The notes under the pieces are model-generated. The model searched no databases and had not been told where the DNA came from. It saw only the letters and a program-made list of their open reading frames with translations. Positions 26,716 through 36,379 of a stretch of DNA of 64,000 nucleotides are shown here, in pieces. The stretch comes from Actinomycetes bacterium (GTDB lineage Bacteria > Actinomycetota > Acidimicrobiia > Acidimicrobiales > Microtrichaceae), in the NCBI GenBank assembly GCA_024222295.1, contig JAAEPF010000023.1, positions 1 through 64,000 of the forward strand. Direction: 5' to 3'. Position 1 is the stretch's first letter; every line of letters starts with the position of its first letter. The position numbers were made by a program, and so were the translations under genes.

Positions 26716-27082
26716 GCATCGTGCAGGCTGCCCTCATCGCCGTGCTCGCAGGCACCGGCACCTACCTCGTGATGCACCGCACGCTGACGCGGATCATCCT
26801 GGGCCTCGGCCTGCTCGGCAACGCGATCAACCTGCTGATCCTCACCTCGGGAGACTCCCCGGGCGAGGCACCGATCATCGGACGCGAGGGCGCGTTCACC
26901 GACCCGCTGCCCCAGGCGCTGGTGCTGACCGCCATCGTGATCGGCTTCGGCGTGATCTCGTTCCTTCTGGCCATGGCCTACCGCGCCTGGACGATCGACG
27001 GCAACGACGAGGTCGAGGACGACATCGACGACCGCCGTCTCGCACAGCAGAGCGACACTGGCGGCGACTACGGGGAGCCCAC

Positions 27083-27086
<4 letters not shown>
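26712..27086 (+). CDS. mnhC: Mrp antiporter subunit C (NuoK-like)
   Basis: A 124-residue three-helix protein homologous to NuoK. Family features are YLVMHRTLTRIILGLGLLGNAINLLIL near residues 18-44 and PLPQALVLTAIVIGFGVISFL near 75-95, the second containing the PLPQALVLTAIVI signature. A charged cytoplasmic tail of about 25 residues follows. ATGA overlaps join it to mnhB and mnhD. Confidence 0.95.
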
Positions 27087-28560
<1,474 letters not shown>

Positions 28561-28564
<4 letters not shown>

Positions 28565-29148
28565 GCCGCCTACTGCCACCGGCCTTCGTGCTGTTCGTGT
28601 GGCTCGCGCTGTGGGGTGAGATATCGGTCGCCAACGTGGTGAGCGGGATCCTCGTGGTCACCCTGATCGGGTTGATAATCCGGCCGGTGCCCCGCGAGCA
28701 CACCCTCGCCCCCCTTGCCCTCCTGCGACTGCTGGCGGTGTTCGTGTGGCGCCTGTTCAGCTCCTCGATGATCGTCGTGGCCGCCGTGGTGGCTCCGACA
28801 CCCGCCCGCCTGCGTTCCGGCGTGGTGGCCGTACGGCTACAGCATCGCTCGAACCTGGTCGCCACGATCGTGGCCGACGCGATCAGCCTCACGCCGGGCA
28901 CGCTCACCCTCGACGCGCACGACCCCGACCACGTGGAGCAAGATCCGCCCGGAGCCGAGGAGCACGATGGCGAGGCACCGGCCGACGGTTCGGATCATCC
29001 ACCGCACGGCGACACTCCGGTGCTGTACATACACGTGCTCGGACTCGACAACCCCGACGCCGTTCGAGACGACGTGCGCCGCCTGGAAGAACTGGTTATC
29101 GCAGCGGTGACTCCCAACGAAGCCGTGTCGGGCGGTGACACGCCATGA
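28561..29148 (+). CDS. mnhE: Mrp antiporter subunit E
   Basis: A 195-residue protein with two N-terminal membrane helices (LLPPAFVLFVWLALWGE and ANVVSGILVVTLIGLII) and a cytoplasmic domain. The family region LLAVFVWRLFSSSMIVVAAVV and NLVATIVADAISLTPGTLTLD is present; the latter is the MnhE signature. An acidic, His-rich insertion near residues 120-145 (HDPDHVEQDPPGAEEHDG) is longer than in Bacillus homologues. GTG start and ATGA overlap with mnhF. Confidence 0.93.
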
Positions 29149-29405
29149 TCGTCGTCGTGTGGATCTCAGCAACGATGCTCGTGGCCGCGGGGCTGCTGGC
29201 AACCGTGCACGTGATCAGGTCGCGCAACCTGCCGGATCGCGCGATCGGCATCGACATGCTCGTGGCGCTGATCCTCAACGGACTCGCGGTGGGAGTCGCG
29301 GCATCACAGGACTCGCTCGTGGTGGCCCTGGTGCTCATCATCGGGCTGCTCGCGTTCCTCGGAAGCGTGACCATCGCTCGTTTCATCGAGAGGAGGGGGC
29401 TGTGA
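29145..29405 (+). CDS. mnhF: Mrp antiporter subunit F
   Basis: An 86-residue three-helix protein. The first helix is IVVVWISATMLVAAGLLATV; NLPDRAIGIDMLVALILNGL carries the family signature DRxxxxDxL, and the third helix ends in FIERRG. Length and topology are standard for MnhF. The stop codon overlaps the mnhG start as GTGA. Confidence 0.93.
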   Translation: MIVVVWISATMLVAAGLLATVHVIRSRNLPDRAIGIDMLVALILNGLAVGVAASQDSLVVALVLIIGLLAFLGSVTIARFIERRGL

Positions 29406-29797
29406 ACTCCTTCGTGAACGTGCTGGCGGCTGTACTCATGCTCGCCGGCTCTGCCCTCGCACTGATCGCTGCGGTCGGCCTGTTCCGCATGCCCGACGCG
29501 TATTCCCGGATCCACGTCGCCACGAAGCCCGCCACGCTCGCGGTCGTTTGCACGGTCGGCGCGGCGATGCTGCGCGTTCCCGGCCTGTCCGCCACCACGA
29601 AGCTGCTGCTGGCGGTGGCACTGCAGTTCTGGACCGCACCGGTTGCCAGCCACATGATCGGTCGTGCCGCCTACGCGGCGGGACTGAAACCAGCCAAGCC
29701 CTGGGCCATCGATGACCTGGCCAACGGCGATGGCTTCGCGGAACCCGGCGCCGATGCGGACCCGGAGCCCGAAGCCCCCGCCGGGGACGCCGGCTGA
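29402..29797 (+). CDS. mnhG: Mrp antiporter subunit G
   Basis: A 131-residue protein with three helices and the family signature GLFRMPDAYSRIHVATKPATLAV, followed by LLAVALQFWTAPVASHMIGRAAY. The C-terminal 35 residues are acidic and Ala/Pro-rich (PGADADPEPEAPAGDAG). It closes the operon; the next gene is convergent, seven bases downstream. No hairpin terminator is evident. Confidence 0.93.
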   Translation: MNSFVNVLAAVLMLAGSALALIAAVGLFRMPDAYSRIHVATKPATLAVVCTVGAAMLRVPGLSATTKLLLAVALQFWTAPVASHMIGRAAYAAGLKPAKPWAIDDLANGDGFAEPGADADPEPEAPAGDAG

Positions 29798-29804
29798 CGG
29801 CAGC

Positions 29805-30110
29805 TCAGGCCTCGCGGCTGATCTCGAGGATCCGGTCCAGACCGCATTCGCCGAGCAGGTCGGCCGCGGCCCCTGACGCCGTCACGGTCATGGTCGCCCC
29901 GCGACGCCTGGCCTTGCGGTCAGCGGCCAACAGCACGCCCAGACAAACGGGGTCGAACCAGTCGACCGATCGCAGGTCGACGTGCAAAGGTCCGTCGTGA
30001 ACCGCGTCCAGCGCAGCCATGAGACGCGGCAGCGCGGACAGATCGACATCGCCGACCACTGCGATGGTGGTCGAGTCGCCGGCGGGACGGGTCTGCACGT
30101 CGAACAGCAC
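29805..30110 (-). CDS. STAS-domain protein, degenerate anti-sigma-factor antagonist
   Basis: A 101-residue STAS fold like SpoIIAA/RsbV, which normally frees a sigma factor by binding its anti-sigma kinase. STTIAVVGDVDLSALPRLMAALD and GPLHVDLRSVDWFDPVCLGVLLAADRKAR fit the fold. The residue phosphorylated in true antagonists, the first serine of the DSSGL motif, is replaced: the motif reads DPVCL. Regulation by Ser phosphorylation is therefore unlikely. No anti-sigma kinase lies nearby. GTG 30110 is the start; the helicase gene begins divergently 72 bases away. Confidence 0.75.
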   Translation of the reverse strand: MLFDVQTRPAGDSTTIAVVGDVDLSALPRLMAALDAVHDGPLHVDLRSVDWFDPVCLGVLLAADRKARRRGATMTVTASGAAADLLGECGLDRILEISREA

Positions 30111-30182
30111 GCCGCAAGCCTACGACTCCGAGCCGGCGCGCCCGACGGGGAGCCTGTCACCCACACATCGTACCGTTGTGGG

Positions 30183-32522
30183 ATGACCGAGGTGCTCCGT
30201 ACTCCGCCCGCCACCGGCGCGGCCACCGACCCCGGTGATGCCATTACGGCCTTGGTCGACTCGCTCTCAACCGACTCCCGCTTCGTGCACCGCCACCGCG
30301 ACCCGCCCAGGCCGGCTTCACACGCCGACCCGAAGCTACCGCTACCCGAAGCGCTGGCCGGCGGCCTGCGGTGCTGGTCGCACCAGGCCGCGGCCATCGA
30401 CGCCCTGCGCGATGCCACCTCCATCGTCCTCACCACGCCCACGGGATCAGGCAAGTCGCTGTGCTATCAGGCACCTGCACTCGAGGCCGCCCAGCGCGGT
30501 GAGCACGTGCTGATGGTCTTCCCGACCAAGGCGCTGGCCCACGACCAGCTCCACTCGCTGGCGGCCGCGGCGCCGCGGGGGATCAACGTGGCCGCCTACG
30601 ACGGCGACTGCTCGCCCGAAGAGCGCAACTGGGTGCGATCCAACGCTCACATCGTGCTGACCAACCCCGAGATGCTCCATCTCGGCATCCTCTCCAACCA
30701 CCGACGCTGGGAGGACTTCCTTCGCGGCCTCGATCTGGTCGTCGTCGACGAACTGCATGTGCTTCGCGGCGTGTTCGGAAGCCACACCGCCAACGTATTG
30801 CGCCGCCTGCGACGGCTGGTGGAGGCACACCGTGGTCGCGGACCCACGTTCGCGTTCACCTCCGCCACGATCGGTGAGCCCGGCGTTCTCTCCGAGGCCA
30901 TGTGTGGCCTGCCTACCGCCACGATAGGGCAGTCCGGCGCCCCCACCGGCGAGCGCACCACGGTGCTGTGGAACCCGTTCGACGACAAGGGCGATCGTGA
31001 GGCAGCCGGCAGCTCACTCAACATCGAGACGGCGCGGGTTGCCAGCGAGGTGGCTGCCGGCGGGCTGCGCACCCTCGTGTTCTGCCGGTCGCGCAGGGCA
31101 TCGGAGCTCGTTGCCAACGAGGTACGAGTCCGCCTGGAACAGGCAGGGGTGGAGGGTGCCCATGGTCTCGTGCGTGCCTACCGGGCCGGGTACCTCGCCG
31201 AGGAACGTCGCGAGATCGAGGTCGCACTGGCAGAAGACCGGCTGCGCTGCGTGGTGGCCACCAATGCACTCGAGCTGGGCATCGACGTCGACGGACTGGA
31301 CGCAGTGGTGATGTCCGGCTTTCCCGGCACGATCGCATCGTTTCGCCAGCAGGTCGGACGAGCGGGTCGCGGAGCGCGCAGTTCGCTTGCGGTCTTGGTG
31401 GCGGGCGAGGATCAACTGGACCAGTGGATCATGCGCCACCCGCGCGAGGCCTTCAGGCGGGCACCCGAGCCGGCCGTGATCAACCCCGACAACCCCCATG
31501 TGCTGCATCCCCACCTCGGCTGCGCAGCCGACGAGATGCCGCTCACCCGACGCGACGAGGGCTACTGGCCCGATGTTCTCGACGATGCCGTGCGCTGCCT
31601 CGTGCTCGAGGACCGCCTCCGCGTGGAGGTTCCAACCGAGCGCGAGCCTGGTGCTGGATCGCCGCGTGCGCGCTGGGCGGGGCGCGGCTCGCCCGCGCCC
31701 ACCATCGGGCTCCGTTCGGCGTCGCGGGGCGAGTTCCGCATCCGCCGGCCTGACGGCAGCGTGCTCGGCACCGTCGACTCCAGCCGGGTAGCCGACACGG
31801 TGCACGACGGCGCGGTGTACCTGCACCAAGGTGCTGCGTGGCGAGTGTGCGAGCTCGACATGGCCGACCGCACGGCGCACGTCGAGCCCGACGACGGCAC
31901 CACCTACACACAGACAAGGCGTGACACGAGCATCGAGCTGCTCGACGAGTCGGGCACCGCGGTGATCGAGCAGATGGCAGCACATCTAGGGCGGGTGGAG
32001 GTGACCACAACCGTCACCGGCTACGTGCGCAAGTCCGTCGACCGCCACGAGGTGGTCGACCGGGTGGACCTCGACCTTCCCCCCTCGACCCTCGACACCA
32101 CCGCCGTGTGGTGGACCTTCGGCGCCGAATTGATCGACGGCCTGGGGCTCGATGCCGGCCGTCTGCCCGGCGCACTGCACGCAGCCGAACACGCCGGTAT
32201 CGGCATCCTGCCGTTGTTCGCCATGTGTGACCGCTGGGACGTCGGTGGCGTGTCCACGCCCTGGCTGGCGGAGAGCGACGCTGCCACGATCGTGATACAT
32301 GACGCCCATCCGGGCGGTGCCGGAGTCGCTCCGATGGCCTTCGATGCGGCGCCGCGCCACCTTGCGGCCACGCTCGAGGTGCTCCGCAGCTGTCCCTGTG
32401 AGTCAGGCTGCCCGAGCTGCGTGCAGTCGCCGAAGTGCGGCAACGGCAACGAGCCGCTCGACAGGGAAGCGGCAGGCCTGCTGCTTGCGGCCGCCACCCG
32501 GCGACGGGGTCGGCGTCGCTGA
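30183..32522 (+). CDS. DEAD/DEAH-box helicase with DUF1998-type zinc C-terminus (MrfA/YprA-like)
   Basis: A superfamily-2 helicase of 779 residues. Motif I is TPTGSGKS at residues 85-92, motif II reads VVVDELHVLRG (DELH instead of DEAH), motif III is FTSATI, motif VI is QQVGRAGRGA. The C-terminal third includes the MrfA homology region and a cysteine cluster CPCESGCPSCVQSPKCGNGN, the zinc-binding four-Cys element of DUF1998. In Bacillus MrfA is a 3'-5' helicase for an excision pathway that removes mitomycin C adducts; a similar repair role is likely here. ATG 30183 is fixed by the absence of homology upstream. No MrfB-like exonuclease is adjacent. Confidence 0.9.
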   Translation: MTEVLRTPPATGAATDPGDAITALVDSLSTDSRFVHRHRDPPRPASHADPKLPLPEALAGGLRCWSHQAAAIDALRDATSIVLTTPTGSGKSLCYQAPALEAAQRGEHVLMVFPTKALAHDQLHSLAAAAPRGINVAAYDGDCSPEERNWVRSNAHIVLTNPEMLHLGILSNHRRWEDFLRGLDLVVVDELHVLRGVFGSHTANVLRRLRRLVEAHRGRGPTFAFTSATIGEPGVLSEAMCGLPTATIGQSGAPTGERTTVLWNPFDDKGDREAAGSSLNIETARVASEVAAGGLRTLVFCRSRRASELVANEVRVRLEQAGVEGAHGLVRAYRAGYLAEERREIEVALAEDRLRCVVATNALELGIDVDGLDAVVMSGFPGTIASFRQQVGRAGRGARSSLAVLVAGEDQLDQWIMRHPREAFRRAPEPAVINPDNPHVLHPHLGCAADEMPLTRRDEGYWPDVLDDAVRCLVLEDRLRVEVPTEREPGAGSPRARWAGRGSPAPTIGLRSASRGEFRIRRPDGSVLGTVDSSRVADTVHDGAVYLHQGAAWRVCELDMADRTAHVEPDDGTTYTQTRRDTSIELLDESGTAVIEQMAAHLGRVEVTTTVTGYVRKSVDRHEVVDRVDLDLPPSTLDTTAVWWTFGAELIDGLGLDAGRLPGALHAAEHAGIGILPLFAMCDRWDVGGVSTPWLAESDAATIVIHDAHPGGAGVAPMAFDAAPRHLAATLEVLRSCPCESGCPSCVQSPKCGNGNEPLDREAAGLLLAAATRRRGRRR

Positions 32523-32537
32523 GGGTCTGGCGGCATG

Positions 32538-32915
32538 TCATTCCACCCGTACCACCAGCGTTTCGCGCAGCCGCAACGACCCGACCGCCAATCCGACCAG
32601 GGGAACACGGGTGGGCCGCGCCACAACCGCCACGGTGAGCAGGGAGCCCCGCTGCCTTCCTCCCGACAGTCGCAGACCCTCGATCTCGAGTCCGGAACCG
32701 ACATCGTGCAACGCCTCGCGGGTGGCTGCCTCGGTGGGCTCCACCATAGCTGCGCGGGCCGCGGCCGAGGTCGCCCTCGTGAGGTGGACCTGGTCACGCG
32801 CCAGGACCGCGACCTGCACAACGGCTGCCAGCAGGACGACGACCAACGGCAATACGAGAGCGAACTCCACGGTGGCCTGCGCCCTGACGTCCGGCTGGCG
32901 ACCAGTGTGGCTCAT
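32538..32915 (-). CDS. tadE: TadE-like pseudopilin
   Basis: A 125-residue protein with the pilin-like N-terminus RAQATVEFALVLPLVVVLLAAVVQVAVLARDQ: a glutamate at position +5 of the processed helix and a long hydrophobic segment, as in TadE/TadG pseudopilins that prime the Tad pilus. The rest is periplasmic-type beta structure. ATG 32915 overlaps the stop of the DUF4244-type gene as ATGA. The reading frame is open far upstream into tadC; see that entry. Confidence 0.8.
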   Translation of the reverse strand: MSHTGRQPDVRAQATVEFALVLPLVVVLLAAVVQVAVLARDQVHLTRATSAAARAAMVEPTEAATREALHDVGSGLEIEGLRLSGGRQRGSLLTVAVVARPTRVPLVGLAVGSLRLRETLVVRVE

Positions 32916-33112
32916 CCGGCCTGCTGGAGGATCCGGGAGAACACGGCCTCGAACAGCCTGCCGACCACATCGGTTCCGGTGACCCAGGAGACCACCAGCA
33001 GTGCGAGCGCGGCCGCTCCGAGCAGCACGAGTGCGTACTCCACAGTGCTCTGGGCTCGCTCGTGCGGTGTGCCCGCGGCCATATGGCCGCTGGTTCTGGT
33101 GAGGTTTCTCAT
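32912..33112 (-). CDS. Small Flp-like pilin, DUF4244 type
   Basis: A 66-residue protein with a short basic leader, then HERAQSTVEYALVLLGAAALALLVVSWV: the ERAQSTVEYALVLL core is the actinobacterial Flp/DUF4244 pilin signature with glutamate +5. It is likely to be the major subunit of the pilus and would be cleaved by a prepilin peptidase not found in this window. ATG 33112 is preceded by GGAG and forms ATGA with a stop in one of the upstream frames. The frame continues upstream without homology. Confidence 0.8.
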   Translation of the reverse strand: MRNLTRTSGHMAAGTPHERAQSTVEYALVLLGAAALALLVVSWVTGTDVVGRLFEAVFSRILQQAG

Positions 33113-33776
33113 GGGTCTCCACTTCGCTCTTGTGAGCCGGTCGCCGGCTCGGTAGGGCAAGCTCGAGGAGGTCCTTGCCCGCCATGGCGAGCGGGGCGAT
33201 CGTGACCAGCACGAACGCGGGCAGCACCAGCCCCGCCAGCGGCAACAGCAGCACCACCGGCAACCTGCGGACGCGCTGCTCGCGTTCGCGGCGAAGGCGC
33301 TTGCGCTCCTGAATTGCGAAACGTCGCAGCGGTTGCGCCACGGGTGCTCCCGACGTGGCGCTCAGGGACAACAAGGTCGCCAGCGAATGCCATCCCGGCT
33401 GTTCCCGGGAGCCGAGGTCCTCGAGCACGTCGATCAGGTCGGTGCCGCGTTCGAGGGAGTCAGCACAGGCCCTCATCGCAGCACCGGTGCCCGGCGCCCG
33501 GCCCACGCCGACCACCGCCTCGGCGACGCTGCTTCCGGCCGCTGCGGCGACGGCCAGCAGCTCGGCGCAGAGCGCCGGCTCCTCAGCCGTGTCGGGTCGC
33601 GGGTCACGCGGCCTCACGACTCGGGGACGGGTTGGCAGCGAGACGGGTCGACCCGGCCAGGCCACGGCGGGACCCACTACATCGGGGCGGCCCGGCATCA
33701 CCGCCCGCGACCACCGACGCGGCCACAGCCCCGCGAGCGTGGCCGACGCGGCCAACACCGCTACCAGGGCGGTCAC
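33109..33776 (-). CDS. tadC: TadC-like inner-membrane platform protein, apparently frameshifted at its 3' end
   Basis: T2SSF-domain protein of the Tad pilus platform. From GTG 33776 the frame gives a membrane helix, then CAELLAVAAAAGSSVAEAVVGV, the conserved ATSGAPVAQPLRRFA segment, and closing helices LPVVLLLPLAGLVLPAFVLVTIAPLAMAG (residues about 185-213). The frame then has no stop: it runs through the whole pilin gene and joins tadE in frame, ending at 32538. In another frame a TGA at 33109-33111 overlaps the pilin ATG as ATGA, the junction type used throughout this operon. A one- or two-base shift within the last 25 codons is therefore likely, in the genome or the assembly. The coordinates follow that reading; the literal frame spans 32538-33776. 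Confidence 0.7.
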
Positions 33777-34423
33777 CGGACGGCTCGTGCGGTCAGGACC
33801 GCGCCCGCGCGCAGCGCGGCGAGGTCGAGCGCGACCGCCACGCCGAGGCACCCCCAACCAAGCGGCGTTGCGACCATGGCCGCCGTCGACCCGGGAGCAA
33901 TCATCGTGATCATCGCCAGTCCGACCAGTGGCAGGGCGCAGAGCGCTGCCACCGAGGCGCGCGCCTGGCTGGTCAGTGCCCCGACTTCCTCGGTCAGTTC
34001 GATCCTGTCGACCAGCGCCGCTGCGACCGCATCGAACACCTCGGGCAGCCCCCTGCCATGGTGGCCGGCGAATCGTGCGGCGGCGCACAGCAGCCGTACA
34101 TCCTGTGCAGGGAGAGGCGACTTCGTGGGCGGTACCGAGTCGGCCCGCAGATACCACTGCTCGAGTGCTTCATCCAGGCTGAGGCCGCGGCGCAACTGTG
34201 CACAGACGACCCCGCACTCGTGGCCAACCTCCGCCCTCAGACCACCCGCTGCATCCTCCAGCGCCTCCACCGGCGTCATGCCGAGTCGGGTGGAACGTGC
34301 CAGGTGCACCGCCACGGACACGAGCTCCCGGCGCGGATCAACGCTGCGACCTCGTCGGCGCCTGCGGAGCACGAACCTGGTGCACACCGCCGCGACGGCC
34401 AGCAGGCCCAGCGTTGGCGTCAT
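33773..34423 (-). CDS. tadB: TadB-like inner-membrane platform protein
   Basis: A 216-residue T2SSF-domain protein. The N-terminal helix (TLGLLAVAAVCTRFVL) is followed by a cytoplasmic helical bundle with GMTPVEALEDAAGGLRAEVG and RGLSLDEALEQWYLRA, then two C-terminal membrane segments (VAALCALPLVGLAMITMIA and GWGCLGVAVALDLAAL). With TadC it forms the platform on which TadA works. It is shorter than the 300-residue proteobacterial TadB, as usual in actinobacteria. ATGA overlap with tadA and GTGA overlap with tadC. Confidence 0.82.
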   Translation of the reverse strand: MTPTLGLLAVAAVCTRFVLRRRRRGRSVDPRRELVSVAVHLARSTRLGMTPVEALEDAAGGLRAEVGHECGVVCAQLRRGLSLDEALEQWYLRADSVPPTKSPLPAQDVRLLCAAARFAGHHGRGLPEVFDAVAAALVDRIELTEEVGALTSQARASVAALCALPLVGLAMITMIAPGSTAAMVATPLGWGCLGVAVALDLAALRAGAVLTARAVR

Positions 34424-35505
34424 CGGTCCTGCTCCACCGCCGCGAGACGTTCACCTGCGAAGCGGTGCATCGAGGTGACCGCACGCGAACCGTCGACCCT
34501 GCGCTCCACCCCGACCAGCAGGTCGACAGCGTTGCGGACCTGCGCGCTGGCCGCGTGCAGAGGAACGGAGCCGCCGAGTCCCACGACGACCATCACCTCG
34601 AGTCGTGCAACCGCGTCGACGGCGCTGGACGCGTGCACTGTCGACATCGACCCCCGGTGGCCCGTGGACAGTGCCCAGATCATGTCGGCGGCCTCGGCGC
34701 CGCGTACCTCGCCGACGATGAGGCGGTCGGGCCTCAGGCGCATCGCCGCCCGCACGAGGTCGCCCATGGAGATGCCACCAGCGCCCTCCGCCGATTCCGG
34801 CCTGCCCTCGAGGCGCACGACCGTGGGCCCCACCGGATCCAGCTCCGATGTGTCTTCGATCACCACCACGCGGAGCTCGGCGGGGATCAATCCCGACAGT
34901 GCGTTGACAAGAGTCGTCTTGCCGGCACCCGTTGCTCCGAACACGACGATGTTGTCACCACGGCGGACCGAGTGGCGGAGCTCATCGGCGACCGCCTGGG
35001 TGCAGAAGGCCTCAAGGTCGAGTGTGGCCATGTGGTGGCGGCGCAAGGCCACCAGGGGACCTTGGGGCGCCACCGGGTCGAGTATGACCGCTACCCGTGT
35101 GCCGTCCTCGGTGCGGGCGTCGACTATCGGATGTGCGCGGTCGGCCCTCAGGCCGAGCGGCGTGACCAGTCGCTCGATGGTGCGCAGTATCTGGCCGCCG
35201 TCCAGCTGGATCCCGGTGCGCTCGAGGCACCCCCGACGCTCCACCAGCACTTCGCCGGGCCCATCGATGAATATGTCGGTGACCGACTCGTCGCCGAGCA
35301 GCCGCTCGATCGGCCCCATGCCCAGAAGGTCAGAGGCGAGGTCATTGGCCAACGCCTCGAGCGCTGTCGCGTCCAGCAGCGGGGCCTCGCGAGCCAACAG
35401 CTCCCGCAGGGCCGCCTGCGGATCCCCTCCGCCGCCACCCGAGCGGAACGCCGAGCGCACCCGGTCGCGAAGCCCTGGCGCGTGGTCGGCTGGTTCAGTG
35501 CGCAC
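34420..35505 (-). CDS. tadA: Tad pilus assembly ATPase (CpaF/TadA)
   Basis: Secretion ATPase that powers pilin assembly, 361 residues. An N-terminal domain (LLGMGPIERLLGDESVTDIFIDGPGEVLVERRG) precedes the ATPase core with Walker A IVVFGATGAGKTTLVNALSG, the Asp box VVVIEDTSELD, Walker B RPDRLIVGEVRGAEAADMIWALSTGH and the His-box HRGSMSTVHASSAVDA. The start is not certain: GTG 35505 overlaps the tadZ stop by eleven bases and precedes the first recognisable helix; the upstream frame is part of tadZ. The order tadZ-A-B-C-pilin-E is the usual actinobacterial one. Confidence 0.9.
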   Translation of the reverse strand: MRTEPADHAPGLRDRVRSAFRSGGGGGDPQAALRELLAREAPLLDATALEALANDLASDLLGMGPIERLLGDESVTDIFIDGPGEVLVERRGCLERTGIQLDGGQILRTIERLVTPLGLRADRAHPIVDARTEDGTRVAVILDPVAPQGPLVALRRHHMATLDLEAFCTQAVADELRHSVRRGDNIVVFGATGAGKTTLVNALSGLIPAELRVVVIEDTSELDPVGPTVVRLEGRPESAEGAGGISMGDLVRAAMRLRPDRLIVGEVRGAEAADMIWALSTGHRGSMSTVHASSAVDAVARLEVMVVVGLGGSVPLHAASAQVRNAVDLLVGVERRVDGSRAVTSMHRFAGERLAAVEQDR

Positions 35506-36193
35506 GGCGCAGACCCGTCGCCAGGGTGGGTGGCACGCGGCGTGCAAGGCTGCCGCTGTCGATCGCCCGCCGAACAGCAGGATCGGATTCGACCACCCCG
35601 ACCACCGGCAACCCGAGTATGTCGGCGATGTCGCGACGACCGACCGACCTGCCGGGCTCCCGCACGAAAACGACCCCATCGGCTGTGACCCCGAGGCTCA
35701 TCGCCCGTCGCAACGCCATGTAACAGCCCGTCGTGACGAAAAGGGAGCTCCCGGCTTCCCGTAGGTGCACGGCTGGATGCCTGGTGCGACCATGGCCATC
35801 GAGGCCCGGCTCGCTCACGGCAAGGTCATGGGTGCTGAGTAGAGGGGTCCCGGCGTCCACCACCACGACCTCGCCGAGGGCAGTGCACGCCTGCACCAAG
35901 GCGGCGCCCCTGTCTGCGCCGACCTGGGCGCTGCCCTCACCCTTGGGCACCAGCAACAGATCGCTGGTGACGTCCACGGCGAGTCGGGCCAGCGCTTCGC
36001 CGGGGGCTGCGCTGTCGCACCAGTCGAGGATCCCGGGGCCGGCGGGCTCCGACATTCCGAGTGCCGCGGGCTGGTCGCCGCCGAGATCCACCACCACCGC
36101 ACGGCCGTGGCGCTGTGCCATGAGTCCGCCCAACGCTGCGCTGACCACGGAGACGCCTGCACCGCCCTTGACGGACCAACAGGTGATGAGCAT
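35495..36193 (-). CDS. tadZ: TadZ/CpaE-like MinD-family protein with degenerate P-loop
   Basis: A 232-residue MinD/ParA fold protein that probably places the Tad machinery in the cell. The nucleotide motif reads WSVKGGAGVSVVSAALGGL: the first lysine of the deviant Walker A is kept but the second (KGGxGKT) is Val, so ATP hydrolysis is doubtful, as in several TadZ proteins. VVVDLGGDQPAALG and VVVVDAGTPLL are the following strands. ATG 36193, preceded by GGGGTGAAGG, is favoured over the longer frame from 36256. It heads the Tad operon and is separated from the sigma gene by a strong hairpin. Confidence 0.78.
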   Translation of the reverse strand: MLITCWSVKGGAGVSVVSAALGGLMAQRHGRAVVVDLGGDQPAALGMSEPAGPGILDWCDSAAPGEALARLAVDVTSDLLLVPKGEGSAQVGADRGAALVQACTALGEVVVVDAGTPLLSTHDLAVSEPGLDGHGRTRHPAVHLREAGSSLFVTTGCYMALRRAMSLGVTADGVVFVREPGRSVGRRDIADILGLPVVGVVESDPAVRRAIDSGSLARRVPPTLATGLRRAH

Positions 36194-36326
36194 GCCTTCA
36201 CCCCTTCCTTCACGGCCGCGCTCGAGGGCGGCCAGGATGGGGGAAGCGGGCGTCAACGATGCGCTCGGTGGCGGTCGTCAGCCCCGTGCTCGGTGTGCCG
36301 GAGACAAGCTACGTAGCGAAAACGAA

Positions 36327-36358
36327 GAATGCACCGGGTCGCGCGACCCGGTGCATTC
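36327..36358 (-). terminator. 32-base perfect palindrome, terminator of the sigma factor gene
   Basis: GAATGCACCGGGTCGC is followed immediately by its exact reverse complement. It lies 21 bases past the sigma-factor stop, and on the minus strand is followed by TTCGTTTTCG, a short T-rich run. It separates the sigma gene from the Tad operon. A second small palindrome, GCTACGTAGC, lies at 36308-36317. Confidence 0.85.
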
Positions 36359-36379
36359 GGTTGTGAGGTGTGCCTGGGC

